Shown here piece after piece: positions 1-9,602 of a stretch of 64,000 nucleotides of DNA. Position 1 is the first letter of the stretch, and each line of letters starts with the position of its first letter. Below the pieces are notes generated by a model that ran no database searches, was not told the DNA's origin, and saw only the letters and a program-made list of their open reading frames with translations. The DNA is from Ideonella oryzae (lineage in GTDB: Bacteria; Pseudomonadota; Gammaproteobacteria; Burkholderiales; Burkholderiaceae_C): NCBI RefSeq assembly GCF_024055665.1, contig NZ_JAMXMC010000003.1:222814-286813 (forward strand). Direction: 5' to 3'. Made by a program: the position numbers and the translations under genes.

Positions 1-1
1 G

Positions 2-886
<885 letters not shown>

Positions 887-916
887 CGCCGGCGGCCTGA
901 ACCGCCGCTGCGGGCC

Positions 917-1384
917 TCAGCCGCGGCTGGCCTCGCGCCCCTGCCACCAGGCGCCGGCAAAGATGCCAGCCAGCGCCCACAGCAGGTCCCAGTTGCCCGC
1001 GCCCAGGCCGGCGATGGCCGGACCGGGGCAGACCCCGCACAGGCCCCAGCCGATGCCGAACAGCGCCGAGCCGATCACCGTGTCCCGGTTCCAGGCCGAG
1101 GCATGGCGCTCGAAATTGCCCCCCAGCAGTGGCGCCTGGCGCCAGCGCGGCAGCAGGGCATAGGCCAGTGCGGTCAGCACCACGCCGCCGCCCATCACCA
1201 GCACCAGGCCAAAGTCCTGCCAGCGCAGAAAGCTCAGCACCACCTGCGGCTGGATCATGGTCGAGGCGGCCAGCCCGAAGCCGAACAGCGCCCCGCCCAG
1301 CAGCAGCGCCAGAAAGCGCGGCAGGTCCACCCGATAGGCACCGCCCTGTGCCGGAGTGGCGGACGAAGTGGAAACAGAGTTCAT
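917..1384 (-). CDS. YeeE/YedE family membrane protein, C-terminal half type (DUF6691-like)
   Basis: 155 residues, starting at MNSVSTSS; this ATG overlaps the stop of the upstream gene by 4 bases (ATGA), so the two are translationally coupled. It has about four hydrophobic segments and the family motif GLCGVCPGPAIAGLG near residue 115, containing the conserved Cys-Pro-Gly-Pro. Proteins of this family (sulphur transport, thiosulfate uptake by YeeE) often occur as two half-size subunits in betaproteobacteria. The substrate here, thiosulfate or another sulfur compound, is inferred from the family only. Confidence 0.85.
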   Translation of the reverse strand: MNSVSTSSATPAQGGAYRVDLPRFLALLLGGALFGFGLAASTMIQPQVVLSFLRWQDFGLVLVMGGGVVLTALAYALLPRWRQAPLLGGNFERHASAWNRDTVIGSALFGIGWGLCGVCPGPAIAGLGAGNWDLLWALAGIFAGAWWQGREASRG

Positions 1385-1878
1385 CGCACAGCTCCCGCGG
1401 GCAGCCAGGCGGCCACCAGTTGGGCCGTCGCAAAGGCCGTGGCCATGAAGACCAGCACCGCGCCCACCGAGGGCAACTGGAAGGAGCCCATGCCGCAGAT
1501 GCCATGGCCCGAGGTGCAGCCGTTGCCGCGCCGCGCGCCATAGCCCACCAGCAGGCCGCCCAGCAGCAGTTGCCAGACCGGCAGGCCGGTGTGCATGGGC
1601 TGGCGCGGGCTGAAGAACAGCCACCAGACCGCCGCGCCCAGGATCAGACCCAGCGCGTAGACCAGGCGCCAGGCCCGGCTGTTCAGGTAGCGTGGCTGCT
1701 GGAAGGCGCTGCGCTGCGAGACGAACGACCAGGTGCTGGAGAAGACCGAGCTCATGCCGCCCACCCGGCCGGTGGCCAGGAACAGCCAGGCCACGCCCAG
1801 CCCGATGAAGACCCCACCCACGAGGTAATGGGCCCAGCCCGTCGGAAACCACTGCATCATGCCGGCCAGTGTACCCAC
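1381..1878 (-). CDS. YeeE/YedE family membrane protein, N-terminal half type
   Basis: 165 residues from the furthest ATG; a start at MMQWFPTG (1857 or 1854) is also possible. The motif GNGCTSGHGICGMGSF near residue 118 has the conserved Cys residues of the YeeE/YedE sulfur-transport family. Hydrophobic segments lie at about 13-35, 70-90, 100-115 and 135-160. It is the first gene of a two-gene unit with the downstream half-size partner, with a 4-base overlap. Together the two would form a complete YeeE-like transporter. Confidence 0.85.
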   Translation of the reverse strand: MGTLAGMMQWFPTGWAHYLVGGVFIGLGVAWLFLATGRVGGMSSVFSSTWSFVSQRSAFQQPRYLNSRAWRLVYALGLILGAAVWWLFFSPRQPMHTGLPVWQLLLGGLLVGYGARRGNGCTSGHGICGMGSFQLPSVGAVLVFMATAFATAQLVAAWLPAGAVR

Positions 1879-1956
1879 GGGGGTTCCGGGGCGCTGGCGC
1901 CGCGGCCAGCCCCTCCACTACCATGCGGGGCTTTGCCGCCCCGCGCCTCACCGTTC

Positions 1957-2589
1957 ATGTCCGACGATGCCCTGCCCCTGGTCCATGTGGACGACGACCT
2001 GGTGGTGATCGACAAGCCCGCGGGCCTGTTGTCGGTGCCCGGCCGCGGACCGGACAAGGCCGACTGCGCGGCCTCGCGCGTGCAGGCCCGCTTTGCAGAC
2101 GCGCTGGTGGTGCACCGCCTGGACATGGGCACCTCGGGCCTGCTGGTCTTCGGCCGCGGCCCGGCGGCCCAGCGGGCTCTGTCGATGGCTTTCGAGCAGC
2201 GCCTGACCAGCAAGCGCTACCAGGCCCTGGTGGCCGGCTGGCCGGCGCAGGCCGAAGGCCGTATCGATCTGCCGCTGATCTGCGACTGGCCCAACCGGCC
2301 GCGTCAGATGGTGAGCCACACGGTGGGCAAGCCCTCGCTGACGCTGTGGCAGCGCCTGGAGGCCCACGCCCTGGGCGCCCGGCTGGCCCTGGAGCCGGTG
2401 ACCGGCCGCTCGCATCAGCTGCGGGTGCACCTGCAGGCCATCGGCCATCCCATCCTGGGTGACGAGCTTTACGCCTCACCCGAGGTGCTGGCCGCCGCCC
2501 CACGGCTGATGCTGCATGCCGAGCGGCTCACGCTGCCACATCCACGCACCGGCGAGCCGCTGGCGCTGCACGCGCCGGTGCCGTTCTGA
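1957..2589 (+). CDS. rluA: RluA-family RNA pseudouridine synthase
   Basis: 210 residues, from MSDDALPLVHVDDD. It carries the catalytic motif HRLDMGTSGLLVFGR, whose Asp is the nucleophile of the RluA family, and the conserved N-terminal VIDKPAGLLSVPG and the C-terminal RSHQLRVHLQAIGHPILGD blocks. Length and the absence of an S4 domain fit RluA (23S rRNA U746 and tRNA U32 in E. coli) better than RluC or RluD. The exact target base is inferred. It converges on the chemoreceptor gene 19 bp away. Confidence 0.88.
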   Translation: MSDDALPLVHVDDDLVVIDKPAGLLSVPGRGPDKADCAASRVQARFADALVVHRLDMGTSGLLVFGRGPAAQRALSMAFEQRLTSKRYQALVAGWPAQAEGRIDLPLICDWPNRPRQMVSHTVGKPSLTLWQRLEAHALGARLALEPVTGRSHQLRVHLQAIGHPILGDELYASPEVLAAAPRLMLHAERLTLPHPRTGEPLALHAPVPF

Positions 2590-2608
2590 AGGGAAGCTCC
2601 CGCGGCAC

Positions 2609-4135
2609 TCAGGCCGGCAGCCGGAAGGCCTCCACCGCCGAGCGCAGGGCCTCGGCCTGGCCGCGCAGCGTGGCCGCGGCCGCGCTGGATTCCTCCACCA
2701 GCGCCGCGTTCTGCTGGGTCATGGTGTCCAGGCCCTGCACCGCCTCGCCCACCTGGCTCACGCCGGTGCTCTGCTCGGCGGTGGCGTGGGAGATCTCGGC
2801 CAGCAGGGTGTCCACCTGGGCCACCTGGGTCACCACCTGGTCGATGGTGCTGCCGGCCTCGCCCACCAGGCCGGCACCGCTCTCGATGCGCTCGACGCTG
2901 GTGGCGATCAGGCCCTTGATCTCGCGGGCGGCCTCGGCGCTGCGCTGGGCCAGGGCCCGCACCTCGCTGGCCACCACCGCGAAGCCACGCCCCGCCTCGC
3001 CGGCACGGGCCGCTTCGACCGCCGCATTCAGGGCCAGGATGTTGGTCTGGAAGGCGATGCCGTCGATCACGCCGGTGATGTCGCCGATCTTGCGCGACTG
3101 GGCGGAAATCTCGTCCATGGCCTGGACCACATTGCGCACGGCCGAACCACCGCGCTGCGCCACATCGGAGGCCGAGCCCGCCAGGCGCTTGGCCTCGGCC
3201 GCCGAGGCCACGCCCTGCTGCACCGAACCGGAGATCTGGGCCATCGAGGCTGCCGTCTCCTGCAGGTGGCTGGCCGCCTGCTCGGTGCGCGACGACAGAT
3301 CCAGGCTGCCCGCGGCCACCTCGCCGCTGGCGGTCAGGATGCCGTCGGCCAGTTGCCGCACCTCGCCCACCAGCTGACGCAAGCCGCCCTGGGTGCGGGC
3401 CAGCTCGGACAGCAGGCTGCCCTCACAGGCCGCGACAGGAATGTGCTGGGTCAGATCGCCTTCGGCGATGCTGCGCAACATGCGCCCGGCGTCCTCGGGC
3501 TCGCCCCCCAGCGTCTGGCCCATGGTGCGTCGCGCCAGTACCAGGGAGCCCACGGCCACGCCGATGGCCAGCAGCGCCAGCCCCATCGCCCAGGCCTTGG
3601 CCCGTGCCGCAGTGGCCTGCGCGGCGCTGTCGGAGGCGACGAGCATGTCCTGCGCTTGTGTGCCCAGGTCCATCACCTTGGCCCGCAGCGCGCGCCATGC
3701 GGGGGTTTCCTTGTCCTTGAGTGTCTGGATGGCCTGGGCAGGATCGGCCGCCAGCGCCGCCAGCACCGCCTGTTGGACCTCGCGATGGCTGGCCCGCAGC
3801 GTGCCCACCTCGGCCAGCATGGGCTCGATCGGCGTGCCCTGGGCCAGCGGCCGCATCTCCTGGTAGCGCTGCTCGAAGTTCTCGGCGGCCTTCTGCAGGT
3901 TGTCCTTGGCCTTGGCGTCGGCCGGGTCCAGCGCGATGTTGCGCAAGGCCTGGCCCATCTGCAGGCCCTCGGCGTACAAGGACGAGGCCCCCGCGGCCAG
4001 ACGCTCCTCGCGGGCCAGCAGGCCGGCATAGGTGTGCTCGACACGGAACATCCCGACCAGCGACACCACCAGCGCCGTCGAGAACAGCAATGCGGGCGCC
4101 ACCGTGGAAAGGGTCAGACGGGCGCTGAATTTCAT
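2609..4135 (-). CDS. Methyl-accepting chemotaxis protein
   Basis: 508 residues. An N-terminal membrane segment (about 7-29) is followed by a helical periplasmic four-helix-bundle sensor domain, a second membrane segment (about 187-205), a short HAMP-like stretch ([14 protein letters not shown]) and a long cytoplasmic signalling domain. The hairpin tip [20 protein letters not shown] and the following [17 protein letters not shown] are the invariant CheA/CheW contact region. It is an orphan receptor with no che genes nearby; the ligand is not predictable. It lies divergent from the flavin reductase gene, sharing a 140-bp promoter region. Confidence 0.95.
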   Translation of the reverse strand: MKFSARLTLSTVAPALLFSTALVVSLVGMFRVEHTYAGLLAREERLAAGASSLYAEGLQMGQALRNIALDPADAKAKDNLQKAAENFEQRYQEMRPLAQGTPIEPMLAEVGTLRASHREVQQAVLAALAADPAQAIQTLKDKETPAWRALRAKVMDLGTQAQDMLVASDSAAQATAARAKAWAMGLALLAIGVAVGSLVLARRTMGQTLGGEPEDAGRMLRSIAEGDLTQHIPVAACEGSLLSELARTQGGLRQLVGEVRQLADGILTASGEVAAGSLDLSSRTEQAASHLQETAASMAQISGSVQQGVASAAEAKRLAGSASDVAQRGGSAVRNVVQAMDEISAQSRKIGDITGVIDGIAFQTNILALNAAVEAARAGEAGRGFAVVASEVRALAQRSAEAAREIKGLIATSVERIESGAGLVGEAGSTIDQVVTQVAQVDTLLAEISHATAEQSTGVSQVGEAVQGLDTMTQQNAALVEESSAAAATLRGQAEALRSAVEAFRLPA

Positions 4136-4275
4136 GACGTGTTCCCTGAGAAGAGTGAGGCGGCGTGCCGAATTGACACACCCTGGGCGGGGTTTCGACG
4201 CCCAGGCCGGGGACTTGAGGACAGCGGCGCCAAACCTGCGCAGAATCAGTTTTTTCTGATCCCGGACCCCTCCCC

Positions 4276-4836
4276 ATGCGTCAAAGCGTCGACCTGGCCA
4301 AGTGCTACCGCCTGCTCAACCACGGCCCCACGGTGCTGGTGAGCGCCACCCACGCCGGCCGCGCCAACGTGATGGCCGCGGCCTGGTGCATGCCGCTGGA
4401 CTTCGATCCGCCCAAGGTGGCGGTGGTGCTGGACAAGAACACCTTCACCCGCGGGCTGCTGGAGGCCTCCGGCCATTTCGCGCTGGGCGTGCCGTGCGCA
4501 GCCCAGGTGGACCTGGTGGAACGCCTGGGCTCCACCAGCGGTCGCGAGGAAGACAAATTCGCCCACCCGGACCTGCAACTGATCGACGAACCGGCCGCCC
4601 GCTCTCCTCTGGTGGCGGGCTGCGTGGCCTGGCTGGACTGCGTGCGCCTGCCGGAGCCGGCCATCGAAGGGCGTCACGACCTCTTCCTGGGCCAGGTGCA
4701 GGCGGCCTGGGCCGATGACGCGGTGTTCCGCCAGGGCCATTGGGAATTCGAGGGCGCGCCGGATGCACTGCGCACCCTGCACCATGTGGCCGGCGGCCAC
4801 TACCTGACCATCGGCCGGCCCCTGGACGCCCGCTGA
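4276..4836 (+). CDS. Flavin reductase-like, FMN-binding split-barrel protein
   Basis: 186 residues. The fold is recognised from the N-terminal pattern [21 protein letters not shown] followed by [25 protein letters not shown], typical of the flavin reductase-like domain in which the protein binds FMN and reduces flavin or acts as an oxidoreductase of unknown substrate. There is no partner monooxygenase beside it. An inverted repeat ATCAG-T6-CTGAT lies at 4245-4260, just upstream of the start. Confidence 0.85.
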   Translation: MRQSVDLAKCYRLLNHGPTVLVSATHAGRANVMAAAWCMPLDFDPPKVAVVLDKNTFTRGLLEASGHFALGVPCAAQVDLVERLGSTSGREEDKFAHPDLQLIDEPAARSPLVAGCVAWLDCVRLPEPAIEGRHDLFLGQVQAAWADDAVFRQGHWEFEGAPDALRTLHHVAGGHYLTIGRPLDAR

Positions 4837-4845
4837 CGCTGCGCG

Positions 4846-5670
4846 TCAGGGCGCCGAGGCAGGCTTGGCACCCTGCAGCGGCGCACGCAGCAGGCGCTCA
4901 AAGTCGCGTGGCGCCACGTACTGGATCACCGGCTTGGCGCGGGCCGCATCGCCCTCGGCCGGCGGCAGGGCCACCGCCACGCCGCGCTCGGGGTAAAGCA
5001 ACTGCACCACGCCATCGGCCCCCACGTGGCGTTCGGTCGGTGGGCCAAAGCGCTGGACCACCGTGGCCTCGTCCAGCCGGGCGGCCGGAATGAAGGCCAG
5101 GGCGGACACGGCGATGCGCCGGGCCGCATCCAGATCCTGCGGCGCCAGTTCACGGCGGCGCACCGCGCCTTCCCCGCCGGCATCCACCTCGCCACGGGGC
5201 GAGCGGTCCCAGACCTGGCGCAGCCAGTCCGCGTCGGCCGCCACGGACATCACCAGCTTGCCGTTGACGAAGGCCGCCTGGAAGCTCTCCACATAAGCCT
5301 CCAGTGCCGGGGCCTGTTGTTTCGTGCCTTGGGTGGAAATCAACGCCACCTTGAAGTCCTGCGGCCAAAGTGCCTCGGCATCGCCCAGGGTGGCCGTGCC
5401 CAGGTGCAGACCGAACACCGCGCTGCCCCCGGCCCCATCGGCCTGCACCTGCCAGGGCAGGCCCCGCACAACCGGCGCCGCCTCGGGGGGCGACATCTGC
5501 CAGCGCAGCAGGGGCCAGCCCAGCGCCAGGGCCAGCAGCAGCAGCGTGATGCCCAGCGACAGCACGATGGGGCGCTGCCACCAGACGGTGGCGCGGCGCG
5601 GCGCGGGAACCTCGGCCTGCACAGCAGCGGGCGTATCGTGGGACGAATCGGGAGCGGGAACTTCAGCCAT
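4846..5670 (-). CDS. Hypothetical single-pass membrane protein
   Basis: 274 residues, taking the start MAEVPAPDSSHD; longer in-frame starts exist but would run into the divergent gene. After about 30 polar residues there is one strong membrane helix (RPIVLSLGITLLLLALALGW), then a ~220-residue soluble, probably periplasmic domain without a motif I recognise. The C-terminus is Ala/Pro rich. It converges on the flavin reductase-like gene and diverges from the dehydrogenase by 47 bp. No function can be assigned. Confidence 0.75.
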   Translation of the reverse strand: MAEVPAPDSSHDTPAAVQAEVPAPRRATVWWQRPIVLSLGITLLLLALALGWPLLRWQMSPPEAAPVVRGLPWQVQADGAGGSAVFGLHLGTATLGDAEALWPQDFKVALISTQGTKQQAPALEAYVESFQAAFVNGKLVMSVAADADWLRQVWDRSPRGEVDAGGEGAVRRRELAPQDLDAARRIAVSALAFIPAARLDEATVVQRFGPPTERHVGADGVVQLLYPERGVAVALPPAEGDAARAKPVIQYVAPRDFERLLRAPLQGAKPASAP

Positions 5671-5717
5671 GCGGGGCATTCTCGCCCGCGCCGACGGGAT
5701 TGCGTATGCTCTGCCGC

Positions 5718-6485
5718 ATGAGCCGCACACCCACCGCCCTCACCCTCATCACCGGCCACTCCCGCGGCCTGGGCGAAGCCCTGGCCCGCCAGTGCCTGCA
5801 GGCCGGCCACCTGGTCATCGGCATCGCCCGTCACCGCAACACCGGCCTGGACGCCGAAGCCCTGCGCGAGGACGCCCCCTTCCAGCAGTGGGAGCACGAC
5901 CTGACGGAGCCCCAGAGCGCGGGCTGGGCCCTGCTGGAGTGGCTGCAGGCCCAACCGGCCGACCGCTTCCGCCATGCCACGTTGATCAACAACGCCGGCG
6001 TGCTGGCCCCTCCCCAGCCGCTGGCCGACAGCGACCCCAGCGACACCGCCCGCGTGCTGCGCGTCGGGCTGGAGGCCGCCATGACGCTGACCGGCCTGTT
6101 CCTGCGCGGCACCCAGGACTGGAAGGGCCAGCGCAAGGTCCTCAACATCTCTTCCGGCCTGGGCCGACGCGCGATGGCTGGCAGCGCCGCCTACTGCGCC
6201 GCCAAGGCCGGGCTGGACCACTTCACCCGCGCCGTAGCGCTGGAGCAGGCGCCCCTGGCCAACGGCGCCCGGCTCGTCTCCCTGGCCCCGGGCGTGGTGG
6301 ACACCGACATGCAGCAACAGCTGCGCGGGGCCGACCCCACCACCTTCCCCGACCAGGGCCGCTTCCAGGCCCTGTGGGACCAGGGCCAGCTGGCCACCCC
6401 CGAGGCCACCGCGCGCAAGCTGCTGGCCTGGCTCGAGCGGCCCAACTTTGGCATCGAGCCCATTGGCGACGTGCGGGAAAGCTGA
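5718..6485 (+). CDS. Short-chain dehydrogenase/reductase (SDR)
   Basis: 255 residues from MSRTPTALTLITGHSRGLGE. Classical SDR features are all visible: the TGxxxGxG cofactor loop (TGHSRGLG), LINNAGVLAP, a catalytic Ser in NISSGLGR, and the active site YCAAK. The overall pattern, including the C-terminal PGVVDTDMQQQLR, resembles the benzil reductase/sepiapterin reductase-like group using NADPH, but the substrate is unknown. The stop lies 9 bases before the next gene, so the two are probably co-transcribed. Confidence 0.9.
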   Translation: MSRTPTALTLITGHSRGLGEALARQCLQAGHLVIGIARHRNTGLDAEALREDAPFQQWEHDLTEPQSAGWALLEWLQAQPADRFRHATLINNAGVLAPPQPLADSDPSDTARVLRVGLEAAMTLTGLFLRGTQDWKGQRKVLNISSGLGRRAMAGSAAYCAAKAGLDHFTRAVALEQAPLANGARLVSLAPGVVDTDMQQQLRGADPTTFPDQGRFQALWDQGQLATPEATARKLLAWLERPNFGIEPIGDVRES

Positions 6486-6494
6486 GCCCCCCGC

Positions 6495-7160
6495 ATGACC
6501 ACCCTGTCCTCATCCTCCGACGCCGCGACACACCCGTCGCGCCATAACGCCTGGCTGCTGCTGCCAGTGGGCCTGGCCCTGCTGGTGTCGGGCTGGCAGC
6601 CCTATGACCGTGCCACCTGGTGGCTGGAGGTGGCCCCGGTGCTGGTGGCCGCGCCGCTGCTGATCGCCACCCACCGCCGCTTTCCGCTCACGCCCCTGCT
6701 GGCCACGCTGATCGCGGTGCATGCGCTGATCCTGATTTATGGCGGCGCCTACACCTACGCCCGGGTGCCGCTGGGCTACTGGATGCAGTCGCTGTGGGAC
6801 GGCAGCCGCAACCCCTACGACCGCATCGGGCACCTGGCCCAGGGCTTCGTGCCAGCCCTGATCGCCCGGGAGATCCTGGTGCGCCGCAGCCTGCAAGCCG
6901 GCCCCTGGCTGCTGGGCTTTCTGTGCCTGTGCGTGGCCGAGGCCATCAGCGCCTGGTACGAGCTGATCGAATGGGGCGCGGCCGTGGCCCTGCAGCAGGG
7001 AGCCGATGCCTTCCTGGGTTCCCAGGGCGACCCCTGGGACACGCAGGAGGACATGGCCTGCGCCGGCCTGGGCGCCCTGCTGGCGCTGACGCTGATGCGG
7101 CGCTGGCACGACCGACAGTTGACGTCCATCAAAGCCACCACCCCACACCGTGCAGGCTGA
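6495..7160 (+). CDS. DUF2238 / YjdF family integral membrane protein
   Basis: 221 residues with about six hydrophobic segments. Family signatures are the conserved YGGAYTYARVPLGYW, the RNPYDRIGHLAQGFVPALIARE block and SAWYELIEWGAA, followed by GDPWDTQEDM. The acidic and aromatic residues in these loops are characteristic of YjdF-like inner-membrane proteins, whose function is unknown. It is translated directly after the SDR gene and 24 bp before lpxO. Confidence 0.88.
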   Translation: MTTLSSSSDAATHPSRHNAWLLLPVGLALLVSGWQPYDRATWWLEVAPVLVAAPLLIATHRRFPLTPLLATLIAVHALILIYGGAYTYARVPLGYWMQSLWDGSRNPYDRIGHLAQGFVPALIAREILVRRSLQAGPWLLGFLCLCVAEAISAWYELIEWGAAVALQQGADAFLGSQGDPWDTQEDMACAGLGALLALTLMRRWHDRQLTSIKATTPHRAG

Positions 7161-7184
7161 ACCCATCTTGGCCAAAATACCGGC

Positions 7185-8102
7185 ATGTTCAGCCATGTTC
7201 TCCTTAGATGGTCGATTCCGGCCATCTTCCTGGCGTCCATTCTGGTGGTGCACCTGCGCGGGCGGGTGCGCCACAGTTTCTGGAAGCAGGTCTTTGACCA
7301 TTCGGGCCTGCTGGCCCCGGTGAATGTCTTTCTGTACGCCACCTCGGCGGTGCCCAACAAGCCCTACCTGCCGGTCAGCACCTTCCCGGAACTGGATCTG
7401 CTGATCCAGAACTTCGACACGATCAAGGCCGAAGGCCTGGCCCTGATGGAGGCCACCAAGCTGCGCCGCCCCGACCGGAACGACGACGCCGGCTTCAACT
7501 CCTTCGCAAAGTCGGGCTGGAAGCGCTTCTACCTGAAGTGGTACGACGACGCCCACCCTTCGGCCAAGCGACTGTGCCCCAAGACGACCGCGCTGCTGCA
7601 GCAGATCCCGTCGATCAAGGCGGCCATGTTCACCGAGCTGCCGCCCGGCGCCACGCTGAGCCCGCACCGCGACCCCTATGCCGGCTCGCTGCGCTACCAC
7701 CTGGGCATTGCCACGCCCAACAGCGACAACTGCTTCATCGACGTGGATGGCCAGCGCTACAGCTGGCGTGACGGCGAGGGCGTGATCTTCGACGAGAGCT
7801 ACATCCACCACGTCGAGAACAACACCGACCAGAACCGGCTGATCTTCTTCGCCGACATCGAGCGCCCGCAGCGCTACGGTTTCGCCCGCGCCTTCAACCA
7901 CTGGTTCGGACGCAACCTGGTGGCCGCCGCGGCCTCGCCCAATGAGGGTGGCGACAAGACCGGGCTGATCAACCGCCTGTTCATCATCTCGGCGGTGATG
8001 GGCCAGTGGCGCCGCCGCTTTAAGAACTGGAACCGCACGGTCTACCAGCTGACCAAGCTGGCCTTGGTGGCGGCCATCGTGGCCTGGCTGGTCTGGGGCT
8101 GA
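7185..8102 (+). CDS. lpxO: Lipid A 2-hydroxylase LpxO (aspartyl/asparaginyl beta-hydroxylase family)
   Basis: 305 residues, the normal length of LpxO. It has an N-terminal membrane helix, then HLRGRVRHSFWKQVFDHS and the family signature SAVPNKPYLPVSTFPEL. The Fe(II)/2-oxoglutarate dioxygenase site is seen as the HxD pair in LSPHRDPYAGSLRYH and the distal His in YIHHVENN followed by NRLIFFADIERP. LpxO adds an S-2-hydroxyl group to a secondary acyl chain of lipid A on the cytoplasmic face of the inner membrane. A C-terminal hydrophobic stretch may be a second membrane contact. Confidence 0.9.
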   Translation: MFSHVLLRWSIPAIFLASILVVHLRGRVRHSFWKQVFDHSGLLAPVNVFLYATSAVPNKPYLPVSTFPELDLLIQNFDTIKAEGLALMEATKLRRPDRNDDAGFNSFAKSGWKRFYLKWYDDAHPSAKRLCPKTTALLQQIPSIKAAMFTELPPGATLSPHRDPYAGSLRYHLGIATPNSDNCFIDVDGQRYSWRDGEGVIFDESYIHHVENNTDQNRLIFFADIERPQRYGFARAFNHWFGRNLVAAAASPNEGGDKTGLINRLFIISAVMGQWRRRFKNWNRTVYQLTKLALVAAIVAWLVWG

Positions 8103-8136
8103 ACGAACACCCCACCCTGGTGCCGCCTGCCGGCGC

Positions 8137-9516
8137 TCAGGCCAGTTCCAGCAGGTGGGTCAGGTCCCAGGCGGCCCGCGGGTCGGCCAAGGCCGCACGC
8201 TCGGCGTGTTCGTGGCGCTTGATCGCCACGTAGGTCTCCAGCAGCGGCGCGCCCAGCAGCTCGCGCAGCACAGTGCTGCGCTCCAGCGCGTCCAGCGCAG
8301 TCGGCAGATCGCGCGGCAGGGCCACGTCGTCCCCCGCGCCGGCCTGCGGCATCAGGCCGTTCTTCAGGCCATGCAGGCCCAGGCCCAGCGTCAGGGCCAC
8401 CGTCAGGTAGGGGTTGGCATCACCCCCCGGCAGGCGGTTCTCCACCCGGCGGCTGGAGGCGCCGGACGCCGGGATGCGGAAGGCCAGCGAACGCTCCTCC
8501 GGCCCCCAGCTGGCATGCGAGGGCGAGGCATTGCTCAGCGCGATGCGCACATAGGACATGTCGTGCGGGGCGAAGAAGGCCATGGCCCCCGCCGCCTCGG
8601 CCTGCAGGCCCGCCACGAAGTGCCCCAGGGCGGCGCTGTCGCGGCCATCGGGCTCGGCAAACAGGTGCGGCCACTGGGCGCCCAGATGCTGCACGCTGAA
8701 ATGCCAATGCATGCCAGTGCCCGGCTCGCCCAGGAAGGGCTTGGGCGCGAAGCTGCACAGGAAGCCGTGGCGTGCGGCAATCTCGCGGGCCACGCGCTTG
8801 AAGCGGAACACCGCATCGGCCATGGCCAGCGGCTCGCCGTGGCGGAAGTTGACCTCGTACTGCGACAGCGCGGATTCATGGGCGTGGCCGTTGACCGGAA
8901 TGCCCAGTGCATCGCAGGCCGCGTACAGATCGTCGAAATAGGCCTCGAAGTGCGACAGGCGCTCCAGCGACAACACCTCGCAGGCGCGCTCGCGGGTGGG
9001 CGCGCTGGCATGGCCAGCCGGCGCCTTCAGGCTGCCATCGGCTGCGTCGCGGGTCAGCAGGAACATCTCCAGCTCGGGTGCCACCTGGGCCTGCAGGCCG
9101 GCCTCGGCATAGCGGGCCAGCACGCGGCGCAACACCGCGCGGGGTGACCAGGCCGAGGCGTCCACCAGGCCACCGGCCGTGCGCAAGGCGCCGGTGGGCT
9201 CGCAGATGACGGTGCGCTCGGACGGGCGGCCCGGCCGGGGGGCCAGCGTTCGCAGGTCGGGCACCAGCTCCATGTCGTCGTAGGTGTCGGGCAGCAGCGG
9301 GCCAAAGACCGCCTCGGGCTCGCCGGAGGTCAGCGTCAGGCCCATGACGACCGAGGGCAGGCGGCAGCCGCCCATGCCGACAAAGTCATCGGCATGCACC
9401 AGCTTGCCCCGGGCCACCGAGGTGAAATCGCCCAGCACGCATTCGACCAGGCGCACGGGCTCCCCGGCCAGCGCATCGCGCAGTTGCTGGGTGGCGGGAC
9501 GGGACAGTGCAAACAT
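8137..9516 (-). CDS. Glutamine synthetase family protein (gamma-glutamylpolyamine synthetase-like)
   Basis: 459 residues. It has the two-domain glutamine synthetase layout: N-terminal beta-grasp domain with FTSVARGKLVHADDF, and a catalytic domain with the metal-binding APELEMFLL, the NGHAHESALSQYEVNF block, and GTGMHWHFSV. The arginine-containing ASGASSRRVENRLPGGDANPY motif completes the active site. The sequence follows PuuA/GlnA3-like enzymes that glutamylate putrescine or other amines rather than ammonia-assimilating GlnA. No polyamine genes are next to it, so the substrate is inferred. Confidence 0.88.
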   Translation of the reverse strand: MFALSRPATQQLRDALAGEPVRLVECVLGDFTSVARGKLVHADDFVGMGGCRLPSVVMGLTLTSGEPEAVFGPLLPDTYDDMELVPDLRTLAPRPGRPSERTVICEPTGALRTAGGLVDASAWSPRAVLRRVLARYAEAGLQAQVAPELEMFLLTRDAADGSLKAPAGHASAPTRERACEVLSLERLSHFEAYFDDLYAACDALGIPVNGHAHESALSQYEVNFRHGEPLAMADAVFRFKRVAREIAARHGFLCSFAPKPFLGEPGTGMHWHFSVQHLGAQWPHLFAEPDGRDSAALGHFVAGLQAEAAGAMAFFAPHDMSYVRIALSNASPSHASWGPEERSLAFRIPASGASSRRVENRLPGGDANPYLTVALTLGLGLHGLKNGLMPQAGAGDDVALPRDLPTALDALERSTVLRELLGAPLLETYVAIKRHEHAERAALADPRAAWDLTHLLELA

Positions 9517-9602
9517 GAAAAGAACCGGAAAAAAGCGGGAACCTCGCCATGATAGGCGGCCCCCACCCGGGCGAGAATCCGGGCAGATCCTTCTGCCCCG
9601 CC

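Noticed and set aside
2516..4342. 608-codon open frame on the plus strand
   Set aside because: It is antisense to the chemoreceptor gene and is dominated by His/Gly/Leu repeats typical of reversed Ala-rich helices.
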